Source: an archaeon (lineage in GTDB: Archaea > Nanobdellota > Nanobdellia > Pacearchaeales > GW2011-AR1). Taken from it: a stretch of DNA of 33,428 nucleotides. Made by a program: the position numbers and the translations under genes. The first letter of the stretch is position 1. Each line of letters starts with the position of its first letter. The notes beneath the pieces are model-generated. The model did not search any database. It was given only the letters and a program-made list of their open reading frames with translations, and was not told where the DNA came from. Positions 1 through 6,330 of this stretch are shown in pieces. Location: the NCBI GenBank assembly GCA_018651605.1, contig JABIDS010000005.1, positions 1 to 33,428 on the forward strand, given 5' to 3'.

Positions 1-243
1 AATTCTATGACTGAAGAAGAGATTAAGAATCCTGAGATTTTGGAGAAAGAGACTTCTCGTTTAAGTAGGATTGCTAAGGGTTCTGGAGCTACAACTACGG
101 ATGTTCGGCAGATTTTGAAGCAGTATAAATTGTTGAAAGAGATGGCTTCTGGTGGTATGGGTGATATGGATCCTAGTGATGGGTTGAGTCAGAAACAGAT
201 GCAGAAGTTGGCTAAGAAGTTTGGGAAGAAGATGAGGTTTTAG
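1..243 (+). CDS. srp54: Signal recognition particle protein Srp54, C-terminal end (partial)
   Basis: The reading frame is open from base 1, so the gene begins upstream and only about 80 C-terminal residues are present. They match the end of the SRP54 M domain, which binds signal sequences and 7S RNA: the SRLSRIAKGSG helix, the DVRQILKQY helix, a Gly/Met-rich linker (ASGGMGDMDP) and a Lys-rich tail. In the cell the protein takes ribosome-nascent chains to the membrane with 7S RNA and FtsY. It stops one base before the ATG of bud32, so the two are probably co-transcribed. Codons end mostly in G or T, as in other housekeeping genes on this strand. Confidence 0.93.
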   Translation, partial: NSMTEEEIKNPEILEKETSRLSRIAKGSGATTTDVRQILKQYKLLKEMASGGMGDMDPSDGLSQKQMQKLAKKFGKKMRF

Positions 244-244
244 G

Positions 245-892
245 ATGATTGTTTCTAATGTTGTTCAACAAGGTGCAGAAGCTGTGATTAGTTTGGTTGA
301 TGGTAAGATTGTTAAGGAACGTGTTGAGAAGGGTTATCGTTTGAAGGAGTTGGATAATAAGTTGCGTTTACGTAGGACTCGGGGTGAGGCAAAGATTCTT
401 GGGAAGCTTTCTAAGGTTATTGATGTTCCTTTAGTGGTGGAGGTTGATAAGTTTGAGATTAAAATGGAATTTATTGATGGGATGAAGTTGTCGGAGGAGC
501 TTGAGAATTTGGATTGGCGTGAAGTTTGTAAGAAGATTGGTTTTTTGGTTGGGAGGATGCATGATGTTGGGATTGTTCATGGTGATTTGACTACGTCGAA
601 TATGATTTGGAAAGATGGTTCTGAGGGTGAAAATGGTTTAAGTGGTGGGAAAGTTTATTTTATTGATTTTGGTTTGGGTTTTCATAGTGATAAGATTGAG
701 GATAAGGCGGTTGATTTGCATTTGTTGAAACAGGCTTTGGGAGCGAAGCATTATGGGATTGCTGAAGGTGGAGAAGGGGATGAAAAAGGTAAAGGAGGGT
801 TTGAGATGGTGTTGGAGGGGTATGGGGCGGATAAACGAGATGAGATTATTAAAAGGATTGAGGTTATTGAGAAGAGGGGCAGGTATAAGTAA
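245..892 (+). CDS. bud32: KEOPS complex kinase/ATPase Bud32
   Basis: At 215 aa this has the compact size of stand-alone archaeal Bud32, a RIO-like atypical kinase that acts as an ATPase in the KEOPS complex making the t6A modification of tRNA. Visible motifs are a degenerate nucleotide loop near residues 9-13 (QGAEA), the RRTRGEA segment at 44-50 with the conserved Glu, the catalytic loop HGDLTTSNM at 112-120 (Asp114, Asn119) and IDFGLG at 140-145 (metal-binding Asp141). The Kae1 protease-like domain fused to Bud32 in some archaea is absent, so Kae1 must be encoded elsewhere. The usual C-terminal basic tail is present. It follows srp54 directly and converges with the 58-aa gene on the other strand. 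Confidence 0.93.
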   Translation: MIVSNVVQQGAEAVISLVDGKIVKERVEKGYRLKELDNKLRLRRTRGEAKILGKLSKVIDVPLVVEVDKFEIKMEFIDGMKLSEELENLDWREVCKKIGFLVGRMHDVGIVHGDLTTSNMIWKDGSEGENGLSGGKVYFIDFGLGFHSDKIEDKAVDLHLLKQALGAKHYGIAEGGEGDEKGKGGFEMVLEGYGADKRDEIIKRIEVIEKRGRYK

Positions 893-894
893 CA

Positions 895-1071
895 TTAATT
901 TAAATCATATAATCTTATTTTTGTATCTAAGCATCTTGCGTCAATAAGAGGTTTTTCAAAAGTTTTTTTTGAAGATAGGCATTCTATATAAATTTCTAGC
1001 ATTCTTTCTATTTCTTCATTTGATTTTATTCTATAATTTGGATTTGGTTTTTTGCTTAAATGTATTGTCAT
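895..1071 (-). CDS. 58-aa hypothetical protein, coupled to the amidohydrolase
   Basis: A small frame that starts at 1071 and stops at 895. Its ATG overlaps the TGA of the upstream amidohydrolase in an ATGA arrangement, a common sign of translational coupling, and it fills almost the whole gap up to the convergent bud32 stop at 892. The 58 residues are charged and soluble, starting MTIHLSKKPNPNYRIKSN, with a probable amphipathic helix around IERMLEIYIECL and a Cys at 31 and 47. I do not recognise a family. Base use matches the three upstream genes rather than the housekeeping genes. The 4-nt overlap is the main argument that it is real. Confidence 0.6.
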   Translation of the reverse strand: MTIHLSKKPNPNYRIKSNEEIERMLEIYIECLSSKKTFEKPLIDARCLDTKIRLYDLN

Positions 1072-1787
1072 TTTAAATTTAAGATTTTTTCTGCATTTTT
1101 GTATAGAATTAATTTTTTATCTTCTTCATTTAGATTGCTTTCGTTTATTTTTACTAGAACGACTTTTTGACTATCATAAGGGGCATCACTTGCAAATAAA
1201 AGATTTTTAAAATTATGTTTATATGTTGCATGATTTATTCTTAATGTTCTTGCATAAATTGAAATATCTGAGTATATGTTTTTGTAATCTTTTAATTTTT
1301 CCATTAAACTTAAATCATCTCCAAAAAAATGTGCGATTACTATTTTTAGGTTTGGAAATTCTTTGGCAATATTTAATACCCTTAATGGGTTGGAGTTTTT
1401 ATTTTTTGTAGCACAGTGAAATAATATTGGAAGATTTTTCTCTTGACATAATTCATAAATCCAAGAGAATTTATTATTATCTATTTCAAATTCTTGGGCA
1501 GAGGGATGTAGTTTTATTCCCCTGAATCCTTTTGTTATTAAATTTTTTAATTCTTCTTTTGAAATTTCATTTGGGTTAAATCTCAAAAATGGAATTATCC
1601 AAGGTTCTTGTTTAGATTTTTCTAATATGTCTAATGATTCTTGAATCATTATTTTATTTGAGTTATTGAATGGAAAAATACATGCTTTATCTATGTTCCA
1701 TTTATCCATAGATTTTTTTAAATCTCCTAGAGAGTATTCTTCTCCTTCAATGTCTTTTCCAATGTGGCAGTGAAAATCAATTATCAT
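1068..1787 (-). CDS. Amidohydrolase-family metal-dependent hydrolase
   Basis: 239 aa with the pattern of the amidohydrolase-2 (PF04909-like) TIM barrel: an HxH metal motif at the N-terminus (DFHCHIG, His6/His8), the GFRGIKLHPS strand with a further His, the ILFHCA strand, IVIAHFFGD, and a late catalytic Asp in LLFASDAPYDS. Enzymes of this type hydrolyse or decarboxylate small carboxylic or amide substrates. The substrate here cannot be told from sequence. It starts 33 bases after the stop of the glutathione-synthetase-like gene and overlaps the next small gene by 4 bases, so it belongs to the same operon. A role in metabolism of a thiol or gamma-glutamyl conjugate is possible but unproven. 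The protein is shorter than the family's usual 280-330 aa. Confidence 0.8.
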   Translation of the reverse strand: MIIDFHCHIGKDIEGEEYSLGDLKKSMDKWNIDKACIFPFNNSNKIMIQESLDILEKSKQEPWIIPFLRFNPNEISKEELKNLITKGFRGIKLHPSAQEFEIDNNKFSWIYELCQEKNLPILFHCATKNKNSNPLRVLNIAKEFPNLKIVIAHFFGDDLSLMEKLKDYKNIYSDISIYARTLRINHATYKHNFKNLLFASDAPYDSQKVVLVKINESNLNEEDKKLILYKNAEKILNLK

Positions 1788-1820
1788 TTTAGTATTATTT
1801 AGAATTTAGTTTAATTAAAG

Positions 1821-2681
1821 TTATTGGCGCAGATTATTAATTATTGCCTCTACTCCTTTGGTGTTTTTATCAAGAATATCTGCTTCATATAAGTTTCCAG
1901 GACTTGAAACATTTATTTCTCCTAAATATGGACCTATTACGTCTACTCCTACCCATGTTGCACCAATTTCTTCTATGAAGTCTTCGGTTTGTTCTAAAAT
2001 TTGTCTATCTTGTGGAGTAATAGTAGTTTTGACCATATGTCCTCCGGCTTTAAGATTGCATAAAAAACTTCCTTTTTTTGGTAACCTTAACATTGCATTA
2101 ACTGGCTCTCCAAAAATAACATTAATTCTTTTATCACCATATTGTTCTACTCCTTCTATGAATTTTTGTAAGATTATTTTTTTCTTTCCTTCTTCTGTAA
2201 GTCCTCTTGCAATTTCTTCTAGTTCACTGATTGATTGTCCATTTATTTCAATTTTTTTAATCCCTCTTCCACCATTTTCATCTAATGGTTTTGATACTAC
2301 TTTTGGTTTTGTTTGACTCATAAAATATGCTAAGTCCGAAGGATTCGTACTTATAATTGTTTCAGGTAGTATGTCTGTTCCTACAAATCTTTCTAAATAG
2401 GATTTATCTACATAATTTAATTTGGTTTCAGGAGGATTAATAAATATTCTTGTTCCATCATCATATTTTGAGAGAGCTTTTAGAAAATCTGGTTTTATTG
2501 GAATTTCAAATCTACATAATACTATATCTGCATCTTTTGCAAGTTCTGGATTTGCTTTTGTTGAAACTTGAACATTAAACTCTTGAGGATATTTTGATCT
2601 TAATCTTCTAAGTAAATAATCTGTAGAATCATCTTCAATTCCTACTTGGCGTTCAGTCATATAAGCTAGTACTTTTTTCAT
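1821..2681 (-). CDS. gshB: Glutathione synthetase-like ATP-grasp ligase
   Basis: 286 aa. The fold order follows bacterial GshB: an N-terminal pre-ATP domain with an LCRFEIPIKPDF segment resembling the substrate-binding arginine loop, then the ATP-grasp core with the Lys/Gly-rich loop KPLDENGGRGIKKI (131-144), an ATP-binding IILQKFIEGV strand, the RLPKKGSFLCNLKAGG loop and the metal-binding GEINVSSPG near 254-262. The expected reaction is ATP-dependent addition of glycine, or another amine acceptor, to gamma-glutamylcysteine. It begins 1 base after the stop of the glutamate-cysteine ligase gene, which makes the thiol assignment much stronger than sequence alone. It is slightly shorter than E. 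coli GshB (about 315 aa). Acceptor identity is unknown. Confidence 0.85.
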   Translation of the reverse strand: MKKVLAYMTERQVGIEDDSTDYLLRRLRSKYPQEFNVQVSTKANPELAKDADIVLCRFEIPIKPDFLKALSKYDDGTRIFINPPETKLNYVDKSYLERFVGTDILPETIISTNPSDLAYFMSQTKPKVVSKPLDENGGRGIKKIEINGQSISELEEIARGLTEEGKKKIILQKFIEGVEQYGDKRINVIFGEPVNAMLRLPKKGSFLCNLKAGGHMVKTTITPQDRQILEQTEDFIEEIGATWVGVDVIGPYLGEINVSSPGNLYEADILDKNTKGVEAIINNLRQ

Positions 2682-2682
2682 T

Positions 2683-3894
2683 TTAATTTAAATCCTCTTC
2701 ATGCCTTTCTGCAATGTATTTTCTTAATTCTCTTGCACCATGCCCATCAATTTGATAATTTTTTTCTAAACCTTTGTTTTTTGCATATTCAACAATTTCA
2801 TCTGCAAAGTTTTTCTTATTTGCAATCATATTCCTAAATGGTTCAAGGTGTTTAGGACTATCAAGACCTTTTTCTGCAGTCTCAAGAATATTTGTTAGAT
2901 AATTTCTTAACCTTGTATTTCTTAATCCTGTTGTTGCCCCTATTTCTTCGAATCTCTTTAATTGATTATGGCTTGGAAGAATTATTTTACCTTTCTTTGG
3001 AGTGAAATATTCTTCAGGAGTATATCTTTCAGATTGGTCTATTTCTATTTGAGGATTTTCTTTTTCTATGTAGTGGGCTACTCCTTTGTAAAGTCCTGTT
3101 AATGCTATTACATTTGATAATAGATTTGTATCTGCACCTCTTGCTTCAATTGTTCCAAAACTTGTTAATCTAAGCGGGCCCCAAACGCAGTTTGATTCAC
3201 CTAATCCTTCTGGATCTAATCCTTTTGCTTCTAAGATTTTTTTAAATTCTTCATAACTTTGTTTTTGTCTGTCATAAGCTTCTTTTAATGATGAAGGATA
3301 ATCTAATAGTTGCCCTTGTTTATGCAAGTTTTCAAAAACTTCGTTTCTGTATGTTAAAACTCTGTAATCATTTTTACTATTTTTTCCGAATAAGAATGGG
3401 CTTGAAGACATAAAACTGAATACAGGGTCCATTGCAGTGTATAATAAAACTTGAGAGTGTGCTTGTTCTTCATCTTCTAATAAATCTGTATGAACATGAG
3501 TTCCTGAAATATGGTGTTCTAAATCTCTTAATTTATTCCCTAAAATTTTTCTTTTTCTTAATCCCCTTGGTCTTTCAGGATCTCTTGATTTTACTTCAGT
3601 TTCATTATGTAATGTAGAACTTGGGATGTTTCTTAAACCATAAGAATTACTAATTTCTTGAAGTGTTTTTAATCTTTCTCTAAATGAACTTTTAAGTACA
3701 TCTAAGCTTGTTGAAGGGGGAGCTATTACTTCCCACATAACATGAGATAATTCTGGAGTTATGTCTCCGGAATTTCTTGGGTCTGTAACAACTTCTGTCA
3801 TTCTATTTGCTAAACTTCCATCTTTGTAAATTAGTTGACCTTCTATCTCTATTCCTGATTGGATTCCTTTTTTTGGATTTATTTTTTGTATCAT
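2683..3894 (-). CDS. gshA: Glutamate-cysteine ligase-like enzyme (GCS2 family)
   Basis: 403 aa, consistent with the GCS2-type carboxylate-amine ligases. Features: the N-terminal GIEIEGQ strand (metal-binding Glu16 and Glu18), the GTHVH motif at 131-135, a long helical middle, and the GTIEARGADTN motif near 247-257 that carries the conserved Glu and Arg of the active site. The expected reaction is ATP-dependent joining of L-glutamate and L-cysteine. GCS2 relatives also use other amines, so cysteine as substrate rests partly on the adjacent gshB-like gene. Glutathione genes are uncommon in archaea: haloarchaea make gamma-glutamylcysteine and most others lack the pathway. Its codons are A/T-ending without the A/C preference of the minus-strand housekeeping genes, compatible with later acquisition. 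Confidence 0.85.
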   Translation of the reverse strand: MIQKINPKKGIQSGIEIEGQLIYKDGSLANRMTEVVTDPRNSGDITPELSHVMWEVIAPPSTSLDVLKSSFRERLKTLQEISNSYGLRNIPSSTLHNETEVKSRDPERPRGLRKRKILGNKLRDLEHHISGTHVHTDLLEDEEQAHSQVLLYTAMDPVFSFMSSSPFLFGKNSKNDYRVLTYRNEVFENLHKQGQLLDYPSSLKEAYDRQKQSYEEFKKILEAKGLDPEGLGESNCVWGPLRLTSFGTIEARGADTNLLSNVIALTGLYKGVAHYIEKENPQIEIDQSERYTPEEYFTPKKGKIILPSHNQLKRFEEIGATTGLRNTRLRNYLTNILETAEKGLDSPKHLEPFRNMIANKKNFADEIVEYAKNKGLEKNYQIDGHGARELRKYIAERHEEDLN

Positions 3895-3903
3895 TTTATT
3901 AAT

Positions 3904-3975
3904 TTATTCTTTACTCTCATCTTCATTTTCCTCTTCGAGTTCTTTATCAGATTTATTTTCAATTTTAGTTTCCAT
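3904..3975 (-). CDS. Possible 23-aa Glu-rich micro-ORF ahead of gshA
   Basis: An ATG at 3975 opens a 23-codon frame ending 9 bases before the gshA start. The peptide (METKIENKSDKELEEENEDE then SKE) has 9 Glu and 2 Asp. It could be a small acidic protein, a leader peptide, or chance. Its position as first frame of the transcript, in front of an enzyme that consumes glutamate, is why I list it. No other sign of coding is available at this length. Confidence 0.35.
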   Translation of the reverse strand: METKIENKSDKELEEENEDESKE

Positions 3976-4003
3976 TTTGTTACAACTTGTTAGTTAAATC
4001 ATA

Positions 4004-4013
4004 CAAATAAACT
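4004..4013 (-). promoter_or_regulatory. Possible TATA box of the gsh operon
   Basis: Read on the minus strand this is AGTTTATTTG, lying 29-38 bases before the micro-ORF ATG at 3975. It is a weaker match to the archaeal TATA element than others in the window, so the true start of transcription could be elsewhere. Confidence 0.35.
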
Positions 4014-4033
4014 AATTAAGAAGTTGTATTGGT

Positions 4034-4086
4034 TTTTTTGTAGAAATTTCTCTATTTAGGTTATGTTTGGACTTTTCTACAAAAAA
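4034..4086. promoter_or_regulatory. 13-bp inverted repeat between the gsh operon and the Lrp-type gene
   Basis: TTTTTTGTAGAAA at 4034-4046 is perfectly complementary to TTTCTACAAAAAA at 4074-4086, with 27 bases between. It sits just upstream of the TATA box for the Lrp-type gene and about 60 bases from the start of the gsh transcript, where a dimeric regulator could affect both. A transcribed hairpin would also be possible. Confidence 0.5.
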
Positions 4087-4092
4087 GAAAGA

Positions 4093-4100
4093 TTTATATA
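4093..4100 (+). promoter_or_regulatory. TATA box for the Lrp-type gene transcript
   Basis: TTTATATA at 4093-4100 is a good archaeal TATA box. Transcription would start near 4120-4126, about 135 bases before the regulator's ATG at 4258, giving an unusually long leader for this window. A 10-codon frame (MVLLKIFSTL) begins at 4126 and could be the leaderless first ORF of the message. Confidence 0.6.
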
Positions 4101-4156
4101 GTTGTAGGTGTTTTTAGAGTTAATAATGGTTTTGTTGAAAATATTTTCCACCCTTT

Positions 4157-4213
4157 GAAATTCATTTTATTTTGATTGCACCCACCCAGCCCACCCTTAG
4201 GTGAATGAATTTC
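4157..4213 (+). promoter_or_regulatory. Structured C-rich leader of the Lrp-type gene
   Basis: GAAATTCATT (4157-4166) and AATGAATTTC (4204-4213) form a perfect 10-bp inverted repeat enclosing a 37-base loop full of C runs. Further CCACCC blocks lie outside the stem at 4148-4153 and 4216 onward. In the transcript this would be a hairpin presenting a C-rich loop. It resembles an RNA or protein-binding control element, but I cannot match it to a known riboswitch class. Confidence 0.5.
4181..4196 (-). other. G-quadruplex motif
   Basis: On the minus strand the sequence reads GGGTGGGCTGGGTGGG: four G3 runs with loops of 1, 2 and 1 bases, an ideal short-loop quadruplex motif. The + strand shows the complementary C runs at 4181-4183, 4185-4187, 4190-4192 and 4194-4196. 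It lies in the loop of the inverted repeat described for the Lrp-type leader, in an otherwise very AT-rich region. Confidence 0.75.
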
Positions 4214-4257
4214 TTCCACCCCCCTTTTGATATTTTAACAAAACCTAAACCCTCAAA

Positions 4258-5202
4258 ATGAAAGAAAAAATAAAAAAACTGTTGTTTGAAGTTTCACGAG
4301 ATTCTCGAATAACCACTAAAGAATTGGGAAAGAAGATTGGCTCTAGTCAGCAATCTGCGTCGTATCTTAAAAATAGTTTGAAGAGTGATTGTTTGATTGG
4401 AAATGGACATGTTATTGTTGATGCTGTTAAACTTGGTTTTGTTAATGTTATTGTTGGATTTAATTATCTTCGTGCTGAGAATTCTTTGAAAAGAGAAGTT
4501 ATTAAGGAGTTAAAGGAAATGGATAATATTGTGAGTATTGAGGAAGGTAAGGAAGGGGTTGATATTTTGGTTGAATATTCTGCAAAAAATCTTTCTGCGT
4601 TTAATAAGGCGCATTCAGAGTTGATATATAAATTTTTTAAGAGATTAAAGACAAGATTTGTTCTTCCGATTATTGTTAATCATGAATATTTTAAGAATTA
4701 TTTAGTTAGGAAGTTTGATGATGAAGATAATATTTTGTATGGGGATAGAATTTTGAGAAGTTTATCTGAGGATGAAGTTATTATTTTGAATAAGTTGGTT
4801 AGCAAGCCTGAGGAGAGTATGGTAAATATTGCTGACTCTTTGAAGATTCCGGTTAAGAAAGCGATAAGAATTAAGAAACTTTTGGAGAAAAGAAATGTTA
4901 TAAAAGGTTATGGGGCTATTTTAGATAATTCTAAGTTGGAGATAAATCGGCAGATGATTTTTTTTAATTTTTCGAGTGAAGGAATTAAAAAGATAGATAA
5001 GTTTGTTAGTTATGCTCTGGGAAATAGGAATATTGTTCAGTTTGTTAAGTTGATTGGTGAGTTTCAGGCAGGGATTGTTGTAGAGAGTTTGAAAGATATA
5101 GAGACTATTAAGGAAATAAGGTCTGAGTTTCCTATTGATGATTATTTGATTATGAAAAGTGAGAAGATTCATAAGAAAAGATATGTGCCTGAGTTGGAGT
5201 AG
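4258..5202 (+). CDS. Two-module Lrp/AsnC-type transcription regulator
   Basis: 314 aa made of two similar halves. Residues about 4-45 form the first helix-turn-helix (DSRITTKELGKKIGSSQQSA), followed by an alpha/beta segment (55-150) like the RAM ligand-binding fold. Residues about 165-215 form a second, more divergent helix-turn-helix (ESMVNIADSLKIPVKKAIR), followed by a second RAM-like segment to the C-terminus. Lrp proteins usually have one such module; tandem arrangement implies that a monomer resembles the usual dimer. DNA targets and effector are unknown. It is transcribed away from the gsh operon across a region with inverted repeats, so autoregulation or control of gsh is plausible. 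A hairpin with a T run follows the gene. Confidence 0.78.
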   Translation: MKEKIKKLLFEVSRDSRITTKELGKKIGSSQQSASYLKNSLKSDCLIGNGHVIVDAVKLGFVNVIVGFNYLRAENSLKREVIKELKEMDNIVSIEEGKEGVDILVEYSAKNLSAFNKAHSELIYKFFKRLKTRFVLPIIVNHEYFKNYLVRKFDDEDNILYGDRILRSLSEDEVIILNKLVSKPEESMVNIADSLKIPVKKAIRIKKLLEKRNVIKGYGAILDNSKLEINRQMIFFNFSSEGIKKIDKFVSYALGNRNIVQFVKLIGEFQAGIVVESLKDIETIKEIRSEFPIDDYLIMKSEKIHKKRYVPELE

Positions 5203-5213
5203 AGGTTTGATTG

Positions 5214-5234
5214 AGAATTTTTTAATTCTTTTTT
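5214..5234 (+). terminator. Hairpin plus T-tract after the Lrp-type gene
   Basis: AGAATT and AATTCT pair around a TTTT loop and are followed directly by five T residues. It lies 12 bases after the stop codon. Archaeal termination depends mainly on the T tract, so the hairpin may be incidental. Confidence 0.5.
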
Positions 5235-5331
5235 AAAAGTTATTTTAGAAAATATATTTTTTAAAATCTTTTTTGTAAAAGTTATTTTGAGGATTAATCT
5301 TATTTATAAGAAATAATTTCTTTAATTAATT

Positions 5332-6150
5332 ATGAAAAAGGGTGTGATGATAGTAATATCTATATTTTTAGTTTTTGTTGGTTTGACTTTTATGGTTCAA
5401 GGTAAGTCTATTGGGGATTCTGATTTTGATGGGATTCCTGATGATAAGGACAAGTGTCCTAATTCTCTTTTTGGAGAGAAGATTGATAAAAATGGTTGTG
5501 ATGCTTTTCAGTTTTGTAAGCAATTTTCTTGTGGGACAAGTTGTTATTATGCAGATTTTAAGAATGATGAAGATGGACTTGCTTATGATTGTAGTGTTGT
5601 GATTGTTACAAAAGAAGGAAAGTATTATCCAAAGTGTGTTCCTTTGAATGAGCATTGTGGTTCTAAAATTCCATTTATGAAAGTTCCCGAGGTGAATGTA
5701 TCTATGATTGCAGTAACTGGGAGTGAGAGTTTTTTTGTTACGACTTTGTCTGGAGTTCCTGCAGGATTTGGTGAGATAAATAATTCTGCATATCTTTCAT
5801 GGTGTGTTGATCAAGTTAATTATATTAATACTGGGCAGTTATATTCTGCAAGACTTTATTCGAGTTATGATCCTGATTTGGGGGCGAAGTGTGCTCATTG
5901 TGTGGATCCTGATTGGCCTAAGGTTAATTATATTATTAATAATAAACAAGGAAGTTCTGATGATGTTCAGGATGCTATATGGTTTTTTGTTAATGGTGGA
6001 CATTGGCCAATTGATCCTGATGCTCAGGCAATGATTAATGAGGCTAATCTTTTTGGACAGGATTTTAGCCCTAAGAAAGGTCAGTTTATGGCGATAATTG
6101 TAGATATTGGAAATAGGAATCAATTGACAATAATCGAAGTTGATCCTTAG
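5332..6150 (+). CDS. Secreted Cys-rich protein with a thrombospondin-3-like Ca repeat and a putative thioester (TQXA-like) domain
   Basis: 272 aa, exported: a basic start followed by a hydrophobic segment (residues 5-21) and a likely cleavage region near QGKS. Residues 28-42 (GDSDFDGIPDDKDKCP) match one thrombospondin type-3 calcium-binding repeat. Residues 42-110 hold about nine cysteines, so disulfides are likely. The C-terminal half (120-272) has the layout of thioester domains of surface adhesins: a Cys after two aromatics (YLSWCVD, Cys158), then a VNYIINNKQG segment and a Gln in DVQDAIWFF (Gln213), where TQXA proteins carry the Gln partner. If so, Cys158-Gln213 would form an internal thioester that couples covalently to a surface. 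This is my inference from motif spacing. No membrane anchor is visible. A TATA-like TTATTTATAAG lies about 30 bases upstream. Confidence 0.6.
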   Translation: MKKGVMIVISIFLVFVGLTFMVQGKSIGDSDFDGIPDDKDKCPNSLFGEKIDKNGCDAFQFCKQFSCGTSCYYADFKNDEDGLAYDCSVVIVTKEGKYYPKCVPLNEHCGSKIPFMKVPEVNVSMIAVTGSESFFVTTLSGVPAGFGEINNSAYLSWCVDQVNYINTGQLYSARLYSSYDPDLGAKCAHCVDPDWPKVNYIINNKQGSSDDVQDAIWFFVNGGHWPIDPDAQAMINEANLFGQDFSPKKGQFMAIIVDIGNRNQLTIIEVDP

Positions 6151-6177
6151 GTTTGGTGGAGTTTTAAAATGCAAAGT

Positions 6178-6186
6178 CTTATAAAT
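6178..6186 (+). promoter_or_regulatory. TATA box of tRNA-Gln
   Basis: CTTATAAAT lies 24-32 bases before the mature 5' end of the tRNA, the expected distance for archaeal tRNA promoters. Confidence 0.65.
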
Positions 6187-6209
6187 TGTTTTAGTTTGGT
6201 TTTTTTAAT

Positions 6210-6282
6210 AGCCCCATAGTGCAGTGGTCAAGCATACGAGCCTTTGGAGCTCGGGACCCCGGTTCGAATCCGGGTGGGGCTA
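6210..6282 (+). tRNA. tRNA-Gln, anticodon TTG
   Basis: A complete 73-nt cloverleaf. The acceptor stem pairs AGCCCCA (6210-6216) with TGGGGCT (6275-6281), with A73 as discriminator. T8 A9 follow, then a D stem GTGC/GCAT with one wobble pair. The anticodon stem is CGAGC/GCTCG with loop CTTTGGA, so positions 34-36 are TTG (Gln). The variable loop has four bases and the T arm is CCCGG-TTCGAAT-CCGGG. No intron is present and CCA is not encoded. DPANN archaea normally charge this tRNA through Glu and the GatDE amidotransferase. The T arm takes part in an inverted repeat with the sequence just downstream. Confidence 0.95.
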
Positions 6283-6302
6283 TTAGACACCCGAATTCGA
6301 AC
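6262..6302 (+). repeat. Inverted repeat of the tRNA T arm
   Basis: The 15 bases 6262-6276 (T-loop side and start of the acceptor strand) are mirrored as reverse complement at 6288-6302 with a single mismatch. In a read-through transcript the tRNA 3' end could form a 15-bp hairpin that competes with the cloverleaf. Confidence 0.7.
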
Positions 6303-6308
6303 GTCCTA

Positions 6309-6330
6309 AAAAATTCTTAGGAGAATTTTT
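6309..6330 (+). terminator. Hairpin downstream of tRNA-Gln
   Basis: AAAAATTC (6309-6316) and GAATTTTT (6323-6330) form a perfect 8-bp stem with a TTAGGA loop, ending in five T residues. It could terminate the tRNA transcript or be part of the duplicated element around it. Confidence 0.4.

Noticed and set aside
1858-2316. 152-aa + strand frame.
   Set aside because: Antisense to the gshB-like gene, whose ATP-grasp motifs are clear.
6241-6249. Reading the tRNA as Pro (TGG) because of TTTGGA.
   Set aside because: With a 7-base loop closed by C31-G39, positions 34-36 are TTG. TGG would need an 8-base or shifted loop.
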